Below are positions 1 to 10,700 of a stretch of 64,000 nucleotides of DNA, piece after piece. How positions within the stretch are numbered: position 1 is the first letter of the stretch; every line of letters starts with the position of its first letter. The translations under genes and the position numbers were made by a program. The notes beneath the pieces are model-generated. The model searched no databases, was not told the origin of the DNA, and worked only from the letters and a program-made list of their open reading frames with translations. The DNA comes from Gordionus sp. m RMFG-2023 (lineage: Eukaryota > Nematomorpha > Gordioida > Chordodea > Parachordodidae). The stretch lies in NCBI RefSeq assembly GCF_954871325.1, contig NC_088777.1:47655366-47719365 (forward strand). Direction: 5' to 3'.

Positions 1-280
1 ATGAGAATTTAAATATGAACAAACTTATATTAAACTTTTTAATAAAAACATATAGTTCACTAAGTTTAGTGGATAATGAATCTTTTAAAAAGATGATCTA
101 TTATGCAAATAGTAATCTGAAAGTTTGGTGTAGGCAGACATTATCCAAAAATTTAGACAAAATTTATAATATTGCCAAAATTCAACTAATAAAAAAATTT
201 AAAAATGTTAAAAATAAATTTGCATTAACTAGTGATATATGGACTTCCCATATTACTGAGAATTGTGGATAGATAAAATT
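1..280 (+). pseudogene. hAT transposase fragment (N-terminal part of catalytic domain)
   Basis: An 85-codon open frame (15-272) resembles the part of ZBED-type hAT transposases that leads into the first catalytic Asp. It has the patterns LSLVDNESFKKMI, VWCRQTLS and LTSDIWTS. The same order of motifs (SLVDNPSF, LCRQTL, TADSWT) occurs in the better preserved hAT at 17,331-17,576, which supports the family call. Only this piece is present; zinc finger and dimerisation region are absent, and the window edge cuts the left side. The end of this fragment is repeated in inverted orientation near 16,320-16,350, so it travels with the R repeat. Seen: motifs. Inferred: dead remnant. Confidence 0.7.
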
Positions 281-2799
281 TATTTTTATTTTGTAGCTTA
301 TAAATTAAATTTTAAAAATTTAAATAAAATGTTTTATTGTATAAATCAAATTTTACGAAATTAAAATTATCCAAATAAATTAAATTGAATATGGAAGAAA
401 AACTAGTCCATATATTTTTCATATGTATAGAACATTTATATTATATAAAAAAATATAACAACCATAATAGTACTTTAAAATTACAAATATATTTCCGTTA
501 GATGGCGTAATAGATTTATATCTAGTTTAAAAATGATATGAATTATAGAAGAATAATTTTTTGCTCTGGATTAATTTATTTGGTGCAAACTTATATAATA
601 AAAAATATAAAAATTTGAAGTTTCCACCATTATAATTGGAGTTATGATGTCCATTCTCAGTTTAGTGATTTTTTTTAGACTTCAAAAAATATATTATATT
701 TTTGACTCATTTAAAATAAATGCAATAATTTATAATTGTCATTGAATCGAAAAACTAGTTTACTTCAATTAAAATTTTGGGGCCCTTAAAAGTACCGTTG
801 GGTATTTATGTCTTAAAAAAAGACGTTCGTTCATAAATGTTAAATAAAGATATGATAATAAATAATAATATAATGTTTACACCAATTAAAAATAGCAATA
901 TTCCCCAAATCCTATTAATTATTTTATAAAAAAAAATTTAAGATATATAGAAATTCATTATAAAGTGTCTTAACAAGATAAGAAGGTTTCTTTCTTGTAA
1001 TTATTTGTAAATGCCAGGAGGATCGATAATTGTTATAAAAATATATAAATTATTTATGATAAATTAAGGGAGTTACTTAATTATTGGATATAATAATTGT
1101 TGGAAATCAAATTTTTATAATAAAAAACACATAAATCTAGGACCTTATTGTTTTCGTTCTTTTCGCTTTGGCTCGTTTGACTTGATTAGGTTTTTTTGAT
1201 CCTAAAAGTTTAACTATAGCCAACTGACCACATGTTAAGGTAATTAGTTTTCTATTACTATTTTTATTTTCTTTTAGTATTTACAACAGAATTGCCTTAT
1301 GTTCAGCATCTGTCATCTCAGCCCAGCTCTGATGCATGGTTGAAATATCGAATGCCTTTGTTTGATAATTAGGACAAAACCCACGTATGGCTCTTTCAAA
1401 GTCTTTTTCTGTATTAAAACAATATCATTTATTTTATTTTTCGTTATATGTAAAGGAGTTTTTTTTCTAATCACATTTTGTTTATAATACATGGTTTCAC
1501 AATTATTGTTGTTTTAGAGTGATAAAATTATTTTATTTTATAAAGGTAAATAAAACATATTATAAAATTTATCTATTAAATGATATCTAAATATTTCACA
1601 AATTTTGTATAATTTTTATTTAAGCAAAATTATTTATATTTTATATATATTTTTTAAAGATTTCATCGGTTAATGAAAATATTATAGCATCTTTATTGAA
1701 AATAAAATTTATTATTATGTTTCTAATTTTTATTCCAACTCCTTCTTTATTAGTTCAAAAATGTTTTAAATTTTCTTTAATTTGTTTTGTACATAAAAGA
1801 TGTGTTGAATTTATAAAATTTCTCAAGGCCGATACCATTCTCAATACTTCCAAAAATTAGGTATGATTTTTTTTTAAAATTGATTCAAGGCGGGAAAAAA
1901 TAATAATATTGAATGTTTGGTAATCCTAATTATGGTGTTAAAATATAGGTCCTAAGAAAATTGGGTGATCGTGTAATACGTGAGTTTAAATGTATTTGTG
2001 ATTAAAAACGGTGCATATGATAAACAATTTCCTAAATTATATGTTTTATTACTTATAATGCTAGGACTATTATTTGAGCATATATATTTGATGTTATCTA
2101 AATCATGAGGGGAGTATATAAAATAAGAGATATTACTTTATCGAGGCTGATATCAACCATTTGTACCAATGGGTATTTATACATGTTTTTTAAATATCAA
2201 GAACTTGAACAGCAAGATTAAGTATCTTAATTCATTTTTACTTAGAAGATTATATTTAACTAGTAGATCGTCAAAAATGACAGAGAATGAGAATTTTATT
2301 CGTTTTTTTAAGAAAGATGTTACTTTTTATTTAAAAATCATATCCAATTTATATAATTTTTAAACCCCCCCCTCCCCATTTAGGTCAAGTCCAAGCAATG
2401 TCATTGAGTCCAACCCATTAGGACTAAGAGTGGAAACTATTATTTGAGTCAAAATATATTTAAATGAGCTTGTACCCAATACCAAAATTCTTTGTAAATA
2501 TATTACTGGTTACATAAGACTAACATTTAACATTAAAAAATTTCAAGCCAGGTCCAAGCTCATAATATTTGGAAAAAATTTCCACGCGTTCAAGACCTTA
2601 TAATTTATAAAAAAAATTCTCAAGCCTAGTAGATAAAATAATTAGTATAATTAACTTAATTTAATATTCTTATTTGAGTATATATCTTTTCTTTTTTTAA
2701 AAAGAATTTAGCTTAATTTAATAATCTTACTTCTTCAAAAGGAAACTTTGATTAAGTCTGTTTAAGAGTGCCCTTATTTAGAGAATTTTTTTAAATAAC

Positions 2800-3070
2800 T
2801 GGCACTCCGATTTCAGGAATTCAAGGAAAATGATAGTCTCTAAAAATAGATATGATCATAAAAAATGAACAAATAAATTACTTCTTCTGATTTCAGGAAT
2901 TCAAATAAAATGATAATCTCTAAAAATTGGTATCTGGCACTCCGATTTCAGTCAAGGAAAATGATAGCCTCTAAAAATAGATATGATCATAAAAAATCAA
3001 CAAATAAATTACTTCTTCTGATTTCAGGAATTCAAATTTGTTATGAACATCTGTTTATAAAAAAATCAAC
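2800..3070 (+). repeat. Tandem repeat, ~135-bp unit, two copies
   Basis: The block starting ggcactccgatttcag at 2,801 is repeated from about 2,936. Each copy contains the sub-blocks gatttcaggaattcaa, aaaatgata and ctctaaaaa twice, so the 135-bp unit is itself a diverged dimer. It lies inside R1 and is not visible in R2 or R4. Confidence 0.75.
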
Positions 3071-3098
3071 AAATAAAAATAAATAAATAAATACGTAC

Positions 3099-3210
3099 CG
3101 ATGACATGACGTAATGATGACATGACGTAGCGATGACATGACGTAACGATGACATGACGTAGCGATGACATGACGTAACGATGACATGACGTCACGATGA
3201 CGTAGTGAGG
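3099..3210 (+). repeat. 16-bp minisatellite with TGACGT core, ~7 copies
   Basis: The unit is cgatgacatgacgtaa, alternating with a version ending gtag, repeated with almost no divergence; the last copy is shortened. One junction gives the perfect CRE palindrome TGACGTCA (3,187-3,194). The array is unique to R1 and far more homogeneous than its surroundings, so it expanded recently. No gene is nearby on which it could act within the visible sequence. Confidence 0.85.
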
Positions 3211-4600
3211 ACATCGGAAAATTATAATATAGATATTAACTATTAGTTTTACATCTCGAGAGCTTATTACATCACGAACTTCAATTAGCAAGTCTTGATA
3301 TTACTAGGTGTTTGGTAGGTATTTTACTTTTTTAAAAATTGTTGCGTGAGTATATAGATTGAGATATTATCTTATTGCCATGGGCCATTTTACCATGATA
3401 CTCACCTATATATTTGGCAATTAAAATATCTTGTAGTTGATTAGCTGATGATAAAATATTAACCAAATATGAAATCCTTCCCTTATACTTTTCACAATTT
3501 CTCAACGTACTATAGTAACGACGTAAAATATTATGATTTTTAATTTGTTTTTCTTTAAAAAATTAATTATTTTTGTAAATATATGGGCCAAAAAGAAATT
3601 TTTTAATCAATATATTGAATGATTCGATCCTCTTGGCTTTCCAGTCCAGGCTCCGCAATCATCCTCATAGACTGATTTTTCGCCAACATTTTTTAATTAA
3701 ATTGATTCAGAAAGAGAAAATATTATAGACGTATTTTTATCTAAATATTGTTTTGAGCCATTCTTTAAATAATGTACAAGTTATATTACTTAAAATTCGA
3801 TGGCCTCATAAGCTCCCTAAAATATATAATTAAACTTCATCTACTCGTTATTTTAAATCATCGAAGAAATATGACTTATAGCTTTATCAATCCAAGTCCG
3901 AAAATGATCATACTTTTATATATGTCTGAAATTTGGAGAAAAATTTACAATTTTGTTTTCTACTAATATATTTATGCCAACTATTTTATTACACTTTTGA
4001 ATGCATAAATTTTTTTACAATCGATTTTCCATTAGTTCCTACTAAAAAAAGGGACTGTTATTTATTTTTCCAAATTTTATAAGGGCCGGGCTCGTGCTGG
4101 GTGATAGCCTGGTCATGAGTGTTAAAAAAAATACATATTGAAAATAATAACAAAATTTTTAGTATTTTAATAATCTTGCGAATGTAAATAATGTGAGTAT
4201 CTTAGGATGCATCTCTTTGTATTTTATTAGTATATCTTCTACCAGTATTTTAATTTTTTATCAGCAAATAACTTTTTTTTTATCCATAATTTTAATTATA
4301 TGAAAAGTGAAAATTTTTTTTGTTGTTATTTATTGTAATCGATGTTTTAATAATTTTTATATGAAAATATAAATTATAATTACTATATAAAGTCTAATTT
4401 TTTAAAAATAGACCCAAAATTTGCTCGTGATATTATTTTATTTCAAATTATAAGATAATTTAACAATAAACGCCACCTTGCTGGTTAAATTTTATGAAAT
4501 CATAATATGTTATTCTTTTTATTTTAAATAAATTACCGATAAAATGTCGACTGGATACTTATTTATATGTGACAAATTTAACGCTACAAAGGAGGTGTTG

Positions 4601-4935
4601 GATCGGTAGTTTTAATAAGATCGGTTCCTAGTTTTTATTTTCCTCTTTTTACAAATTTGGTTCAGAGTTTTGTTTTTCTCTTTTTACAAATCCTTTCTTT
4701 TTACATTTTTTTTAATTTTCTTTTTATACAAAATTATTACACAAAATACTAATTTTTAAAAACTTAATTTTTAAAAATTTTTACAAACTTTAAAAAAAAT
4801 ATATAATATCTTTTTTAAAACAAATTAATTAATTTTTTAAAAACAGAAAAATCTTTTTTATAATAATCAATGTTTATTTTATAATTGAAATATATATATT
4901 TATTATTATTATTATAGTTATTATTTTCCTTTTAC
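4601..4935. other. AT-rich spacer without recognisable content
   Basis: Low-complexity A/T runs including an ATT trinucleotide stretch near 4,896. No open frame or repeat family recognised. Confidence 0.6.
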
Positions 4936-4937
4936 AA

Positions 4938-5400
4938 TTACCAATTTAAAAATAAACAATTATAAAAATAACAAACAAAAAAAGCGATTATTTTATATAA
5001 CAAAAAAACTAATACATCAATAATAATGGACTGCCTACAGTAGCTCCTCCCTTCAAAAAAAATCCACCTCCTCCCGTTCCGTGTCAGACAAAATATATTC
5101 CAAAAAGTCCTCCAGTGTTCCCGACCACTTTGAATTATTCGCCAAGTAATCCAGTGTCCCAGGCCACTCCGAATCATTTGCCCCTCTTTGTCCACCATAC
5201 CCCTTTCCTCCTGCCGTCTTATCAACTCCTCAGGAAGCAAACCCTATATGCTAACTCCCTCAACGCCTCAGTTTCGCTAATCTTGTCTTGTTCTGGCTCC
5301 GACGGATATCCAGGTGGGCCACGCGCATTCCTTCCCTGATAAACTTCTTCAGCTTCCGAGGCCTCTACACTTCGCAACACCGTATCTTGCCGTCTTTGTT
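4938..5400 (-). other. GC-elevated island with coding-like sequence, unrecognised, broken
   Basis: This stretch stands out as close to balanced GC within AT-rich flanks. On the minus strand it has open, acidic, low-bias reading such as SEPEQDKISETEALREL and, in another frame, SGTLEDFLEYILSDTERE. The codon composition looks like real protein rather than chance. No family could be assigned; an old mobile or virus-like element, or a captured gene piece, are both possible. It appears broken, and I do not attempt to rebuild it. Confidence 0.4.
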
Positions 5401-6240
5401 CCTGTGATACATATTTTTTATTATTAATTTATTTTATATATAATTTATGAATTTTAATTAGAAGAAAAATATTAAATATTTTTTGAATTATTAAAAAATG
5501 CGATTTTATTTTTTAAAATTAATAAATATTATTTGCTATAAATTTGATTTATAACAATCCATATTCGTTCACTTTGGGCAGGTTTGTGACCAACGTGCTA
5601 GATAAAATAAGATTAGGACATTAATTTGAAAAGGTAATTCTCTTTCTCTCATATCTTTATCATTATCAAAGACCTTTTTCGCTATATAATCTATCTATCA
5701 CTCCATAGAGTATTTTGTTTCTCTGGAAAAAGGAAAAAAATAACCGTTTGTTGTGTGGTGTTCGTTGCTGGATAGTCATAAACCGATTACTGACTAGTTT
5801 TTGCCTATTCACTGGAATCTTCACCTATTTTAAACAATTTGTGGTAAACCCATTTAGCTTTTCCTTATTTTCATGAATAAATTCTAATCTCAATTGATAT
5901 GAACACATTCTCAATTATTGTTAGTAACTATCAAGGCTTACATTAGATGTTAAACTTAAAATTAGCCACCACCCACCCTTAAAGTAATTAAATTATTTTG
6001 GCAGTTCATGGGTATAGGCTTTTGTTTTGCCCATTTCTTTTTGTTGATTAGCCTATAGACGTTTAAGCAACAGTTCTCGGACTGTTGCGCGTACAAGTAC
6101 GTGCGGCTTGCCCACAAACGTGTGAAGGGCTCCTCATTTTTTTTCTCCCCTTAATTAACTATCCAGTTTGATGGATTTTTGAGGAAAACCTAGCGTAGCT
6201 CTGTTGTATCCACAACCAGAGGGCGAAAACGCTTTTATCA
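5401..6240. other. Unassigned spacer of mixed complexity
   Basis: From about 5,560 to 6,230 the sequence is less AT-rich than its flanks and has short inverted motifs (for example gcgtacaagtacgtgc near 6,088) and a GCGCGTAC/GTACGTGC pair. No coding frame, RNA gene or named repeat was recognised. It may be the non-coding part of an unidentified mobile element. Confidence 0.35.
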
Positions 6241-6406
6241 CGTATCACGTATCGTATATTTTATTCTATTAATTTTTGATGCTTCAAATAATTTACAACT
6301 CGTTATATAAAATTTATTTTTTATCATAATAGGAAATTTTAATTAATGATTTTTATTTTGTTGGCATTATAACATATATAAAAATACCAGGACTAAAACA
6401 ATTATA

Positions 6407-8486
6407 ATGAATGCAGCATTGCAATATCCTGTAACAAAATATAGTATATCCTTCCTAGCAAAGCCTTCTTTTGGATGGAAACATTTTGGATCCTTAATAT
6501 TAAAAACTGACACAAATAATAAGAGAACCAGTGTTGCTACAGATAAAGTCTTTTGTAATATATGCTTGCAAATAGCACTTGATAAAGATGGTGAGGATGA
6601 AAATAATTCTTCATTTTCAGAGTAAATTTTTTGATTATTTTATAAATATTAGTAAATTTTTTAATTAGTTATCCAATCAAATCTTTTTCAAAAAATATCA
6701 GCACATCAAATATAATAAAACATTTACTTGACAAACATGATTTATCATGTAAAGAAGAAATATCTAAACAAAATTTAAAGTTATTTTTCAAACCCATTGT
6801 AAAAGATACAACTGACCCTATAAAAGATAAAAAATAGATTCTGGTAAGGAATTATGTTCTCATGTGTTGCAAGGATTTAATGCCATTCTCTTCTATAAAT
6901 AATACTGGAATGCAAGATTTTCTAAAGGTTATTTGTAAAATCTTTATAATTTTTTATAGGGCAATCTTAATTTTTAACTGTTAAGATATTTAATTATTTT
7001 ATAACATTCCACATTTAGAATTTTTTATGGCATAATATTTTTATCATTAACTTTTTATTATGTAGAAATATGGCATTATTTCAGATACCAAAGAATTACC
7101 AGATAGAACTACACTTAACCGGAGTGGATTAGATGATACGTATTTATCAATGAAAGCATACATATGCCAACAAATTAATATAGGTCCTAAATTTTGTGCT
7201 ATAACTTTTGATATGTGGACCGACAAATATAGACAGCAAAATTATATCACCTTTACATTTCACGAAATAGATAATAATTTTAATATTGTATTTTATATAT
7301 TGGCGACACATCATGTCGCTCAAAAACATACCACTGAAACTATTCTTTCCGAGATAGAAAAAGTTAAAAATGAATTTGATTTAGGGTCCAAGAAAATTCA
7401 AATGGTTACGGATGCAGGACCCAAAAGAAAAGTAGTGTTCGTCTTGGAGAATATGACCATCATTTATGTTTGGGGCATGGATTACATAATCTAGTGACAG
7501 TCGATGGAATAAAAAAAAGTTAATAAAATAGAAATTCTCATTAAAAAAGTGAGAGCAGTTAGAGTTGCCTTAAGATTCAAAACAGCGGATTTTGAAAATT
7601 AAAATGTTTTGAATCGATATCATATACATCAGATATTTTAGATTTGGATGATAATGATCCTTTTTATGAAGATCGTTTGTGGTTTGATGATGATAGTGAA
7701 AATAAAAAATCATATGATCTGTACAAAAAGGAGTTACTATAAATTTAGCCTTATTATTTCGTAGTGAAATTAAAAATCATTTAATTGTAAAAGAATATGA
7801 TAGTCCTCCCATAGCATCCCTTAAACAAAATATGCTTACTAAATTTGATCATAGATTTCCAATAATCGATCTTCAGGTAGTATTTTAAAATACATAAATT
7901 ATTTTTTATATATTATTTCTCTTTCTTTTATTTTTTTACTTAGGTGTTAGGAGCACTTTTGGATCCTCGTTATCAATCTATAAACATAGTAAATGAATAT
8001 TTAAAGGAAAAAAATATTACTCCGGTTGAATTTTTATATCAACACGATACCTCTCTACGACCTTACACGGACGAATTAAACGAATCTGAAACGACGGAAG
8101 TTGCTTCAAAACTCGATTATCTTAAGTCATTGGCTACGAAACATTCATCTATTCAAAACAATAACCTGGAACAACAAGACTATTTAACTAGTTTAGAAAA
8201 AGAGTGTTATTCATTATTTTCGCCTTATAATTTGGAGATAAAAGATGCCTTAGATTTTTGGAAGGTAAGAGCATTGGATCTTCTTAACTTTCAATATTAG
8301 CTAGAAAGGTCCTGTGCGTTCCAGCTACGAGCACACCCAGCGAGCGTGCATTTTCTATTGGGCTCACTCTGAACTCTAAAAGATCATTATTATGTCCTTT
8401 AAATCTTAATAAAATAATATTTATTCATGATAATTATAACTTAATGAAATCATTAAATTATAGTTATAAACATAATAAAGTATAAA
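6407..8486 (+). pseudogene. hAT transposase (ZBED type), decayed
   Basis: Pieces of one hAT transposase occur in order. The BED zinc finger is FCNIC (~6,550) followed, beyond a probable intron, by HLLDKH (~6,720). Next come CCKDLMPFSS (~6,865), the RNase H-like fold with FDMWTD (~7,208) and MVTDAGP (~7,402), then LGALLDPRYQ (7,947) and the C-terminal dimerisation region TPSERAFSIG (~8,330). Candidate introns with gt..ag ends lie at about 6,625-6,690, 6,930-7,065 and 7,876-7,944. A frame change sits near 7,420 (after TDAGP the frame continues as EYDHHLCLGHGLHN), a stop near 6,836 and another at 8,298. The two catalytic Asp motifs remain. Element ends: right end near 8,662, where R2 begins; left end not identified. 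Related to, but a different family from, the hAT at 16.6 kb. Confidence 0.88.
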
Positions 8487-8544
8487 TTTTATTTTAAAAG
8501 TCTTTCCAATGAATTTATAAATTTAATTTAAGTTAGAAAAATAT

Positions 8545-8650
8545 TTGACGCCGCCGCGCCGCCGCCAATTTTTGTGGCGGCGTCTAAATCGATTTGCCGC
8601 CGCCAGCCGATCATTTTAAAAAAGAAACGCCGCTGCCGAAAATGCTATCG
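8545..8650 (+). repeat. GCC-rich subterminal hairpin of the hAT element
   Basis: A cluster of GCC/GGC triplets forms a hairpin (gacgccgccgcg against gtggcggcgtc around 8,547-8,583) followed by more inverted GCC units (gccgccgccagcc; aacgccgctgccg). It lies just inside the right end of the hAT relic at 8,662. hAT elements often carry subterminal repeats bound by their transposase, which is the likely origin; the extreme GC content against the AT-rich background is striking. Confidence 0.6.
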
Positions 8651-9046
8651 GCGCACATGTCTAACTATAGCTAATTGACCAGGGTAATTAGATTTCCATT
8701 AACAGAATTGCCTTATGTTATCTTTCTAATTTTTATTTCCACTCCTTCTTTATTAGTTAAAAAAAATGTATTAAATTTTCTTTAATATGTTTAGTACATA
8801 AAAGATGTTTTATAAAATTTCTACTCAAGGCAGATACCATTCCCAACACTTCCAAATAGGCATACGATTTAAAAAAAAATTGATTCAAGGTGGGAAAAAA
8901 AAATAATATTGAATGTTTGGTAATCCTAATTACCGTGTAAGAATATAGGTCCTAAGAAAATTGGGTGACCGTGTAAACGGTGAGTTTCCATGCATTTGTG
9001 TTTAAAAGCTGTGCATGTGACAAACAATTCTCCTAAATTATAAGTT

Positions 9047-9531
9047 TTATCTAATGCTAGGATTATTATTTGAGCTTAAATATTTAATGTTACCTATCAC
9101 GAGGGAAGTATATATCATAAGAGATATTACTTTATCGGGGCTGTTATCAACCTTTTGTACCAATGGGTATTTATACATATTTTTTAAAATATCAAGAGCT
9201 TGATCAGCAAAATTAGACAAGTATCCTGATTCATCTTTACTTAAAAAATTATATTGAATATTAGCTATTTGTTTTGCATTTCGGGGACTTATTATATCAC
9301 GACTTGGTAGATATTACTAGGTGTTTGGTGATTTACTTTATTAATAAGTGCTTTGTAAACACAACGCGGTGTATTGGAATATATAGATTGAGATATTATC
9401 TTATTGCCATGCAATAAGTTATATTTTACCTTACTATTCTGCAATAGAAATATCTTGTAATTGGTTAACTGATGATGACATATTATCCAAATAAATACTT
9501 CTCTTATTTTTTTCACAATTTCTTTATGCAC
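9047..9531 (-). other. Two overlapping coding-like frames in R2, unrecognised
   Basis: A 79-codon ATG frame (9,292-9,531) and an 88-codon frame without an ATG start (9,047-9,313) overlap by 22 bp on the minus strand. The first has IREVFIWIICHHQLTNYK, the second NIQYNFLSKDESGYLSNFA. Both are equally open, with identical lengths, in R4 (20,008-20,247 and 19,763-20,029). Related but broken sequence is visible in R1 and R3. I do not recognise a domain. In the second frame every difference I can see between R2 and R4 changes the amino acid, which argues against present selection for a protein. Confidence 0.35.
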
Positions 9532-10385
9532 TATAGTAACGATGAAGAATTACCATATCGTTAGTATTTGATTGAGGCTCATGTAACTCTAAAATATTAT
9601 GATTTTTAATTTGTTTTTCTTTAAAATTTAATTATTTTTGTAAATATATGGGCCAAAAATTCGAAATTTTTTAAACAATATATTGAATTCTTGGCCAGTC
9701 CAGGTCCTCTATCATCCTCAAAGACCGATTTTTCACCAATTTTTTTAATTAAATTGATTATTTATTCCAAAATCTTTCATATTTTTTACCCCAGTGGGTA
9801 ATCTGAATTACAGAGATTTTCAAATAACGACAAGTCGTTCGTGTATGAATATTATATGGTTAGTGTTAATTAAGAAATATGATATGTATATATATGATTT
9901 TATAGGTTATGAAACCGATAGCTACAACTCTTTCATTTTAGAAGGCAAAGAAAAAATGCATTTGGGAGATCTCACTCCCATGATAACTATTATAATATTA
10001 AAACTTTAAAAAATGGCTTTAAATAATTTTAAGTTTTGTAAGTCGCTTGTTAATTCAATCCTGGCAAGCATAGTCAAATATTGCTTGCATTTTATATTTT
10101 GATTATCTTTTATTTTTAATAGATTCAAACACAATTATAAAGATGAATATATACTATCCGTAATAATTCACCCGATATTTAAATTTTTTTCTGATCAAAA
10201 TATTTAATTTTTTAAGTACGAGTAACCCGTTACTTTTTTGAATATTCAGTAACGCGGGTTTCTTTTTATGAAAATTTATAATGAGTTTCTATTGATCTTA
10301 ATTCTTTTCTTTATAAAATTATATTTAATAAGATTTGTGGAATATTTCTATTTCTAATTGATTTAAAGATTTTATTATTATTTTT

Positions 10386-10700
10386 TGCCATTAGAAACTT
10401 CAAATTTTTTTCGTTTTATGTTTTATTAGTTAGTTTAATTAAAATAAGTCAAAAAAATAATATATTTTTTATGACCCAAAAATCTAAAAAAAAAATAATT
10501 AAGAATTGACATATGATAACTCCAAAAATAGTGAAGTAAACTTCAATTTTTTTTTCATTTTATGTTTATATAAGTTAGTTTACACAAAATGAGTTAAATA
10601 AATAATATATTTTTTAAAAACTCAAAAATCTAAAAAAATATGACTAAATTGAGAATGGGCATCAATAACTAAAAAAATAATAATGAGAACTTTAATTTTT
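10386..10700 (+). repeat. Diverged ~130-bp tandem sub-repeats in R2
   Basis: Three successive blocks each contain aacttcaatttttttt, a ttttatgtttatat-like stretch, (a/t)aataatatattttttta and aaaaatctaaaaaa, followed by a near-identical turn such as gaattgacatatgataactcc. The same block occurs once in R1 (~580-720) and inverted in R3 (~15,900-16,030), and three times in R4 (~21,110-21,420). Confidence 0.65.

Larger units (their letters stand above)
281..4600 (+). repeat. R repeat, copy R1 (unclassified, degenerate)
   Basis: Stretches of this region recur in the same order at 8,664-12,880 and 19,310-23,640, and in inverted orientation at about 14,500-16,360. Landmarks shared between copies include ctatagc(c/t)aa(c/t)tgacca near 1,214, the block with GGCGGGAAAAAATAATA near 1,890, the 'ATATGGGCC' block near 3,584, and the stretch with tgcataaatttttttac near 4,003. 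R1 is the most diverged copy. No terminal repeats or coding region of a known family could be recognised. It holds two tandem arrays described separately. Confidence 0.7.

Noticed and set aside
3099-3210. Possible CRISPR array
   Set aside because: The 16-bp units are directly adjacent with no spacers, and the window is animal DNA; it is a minisatellite.
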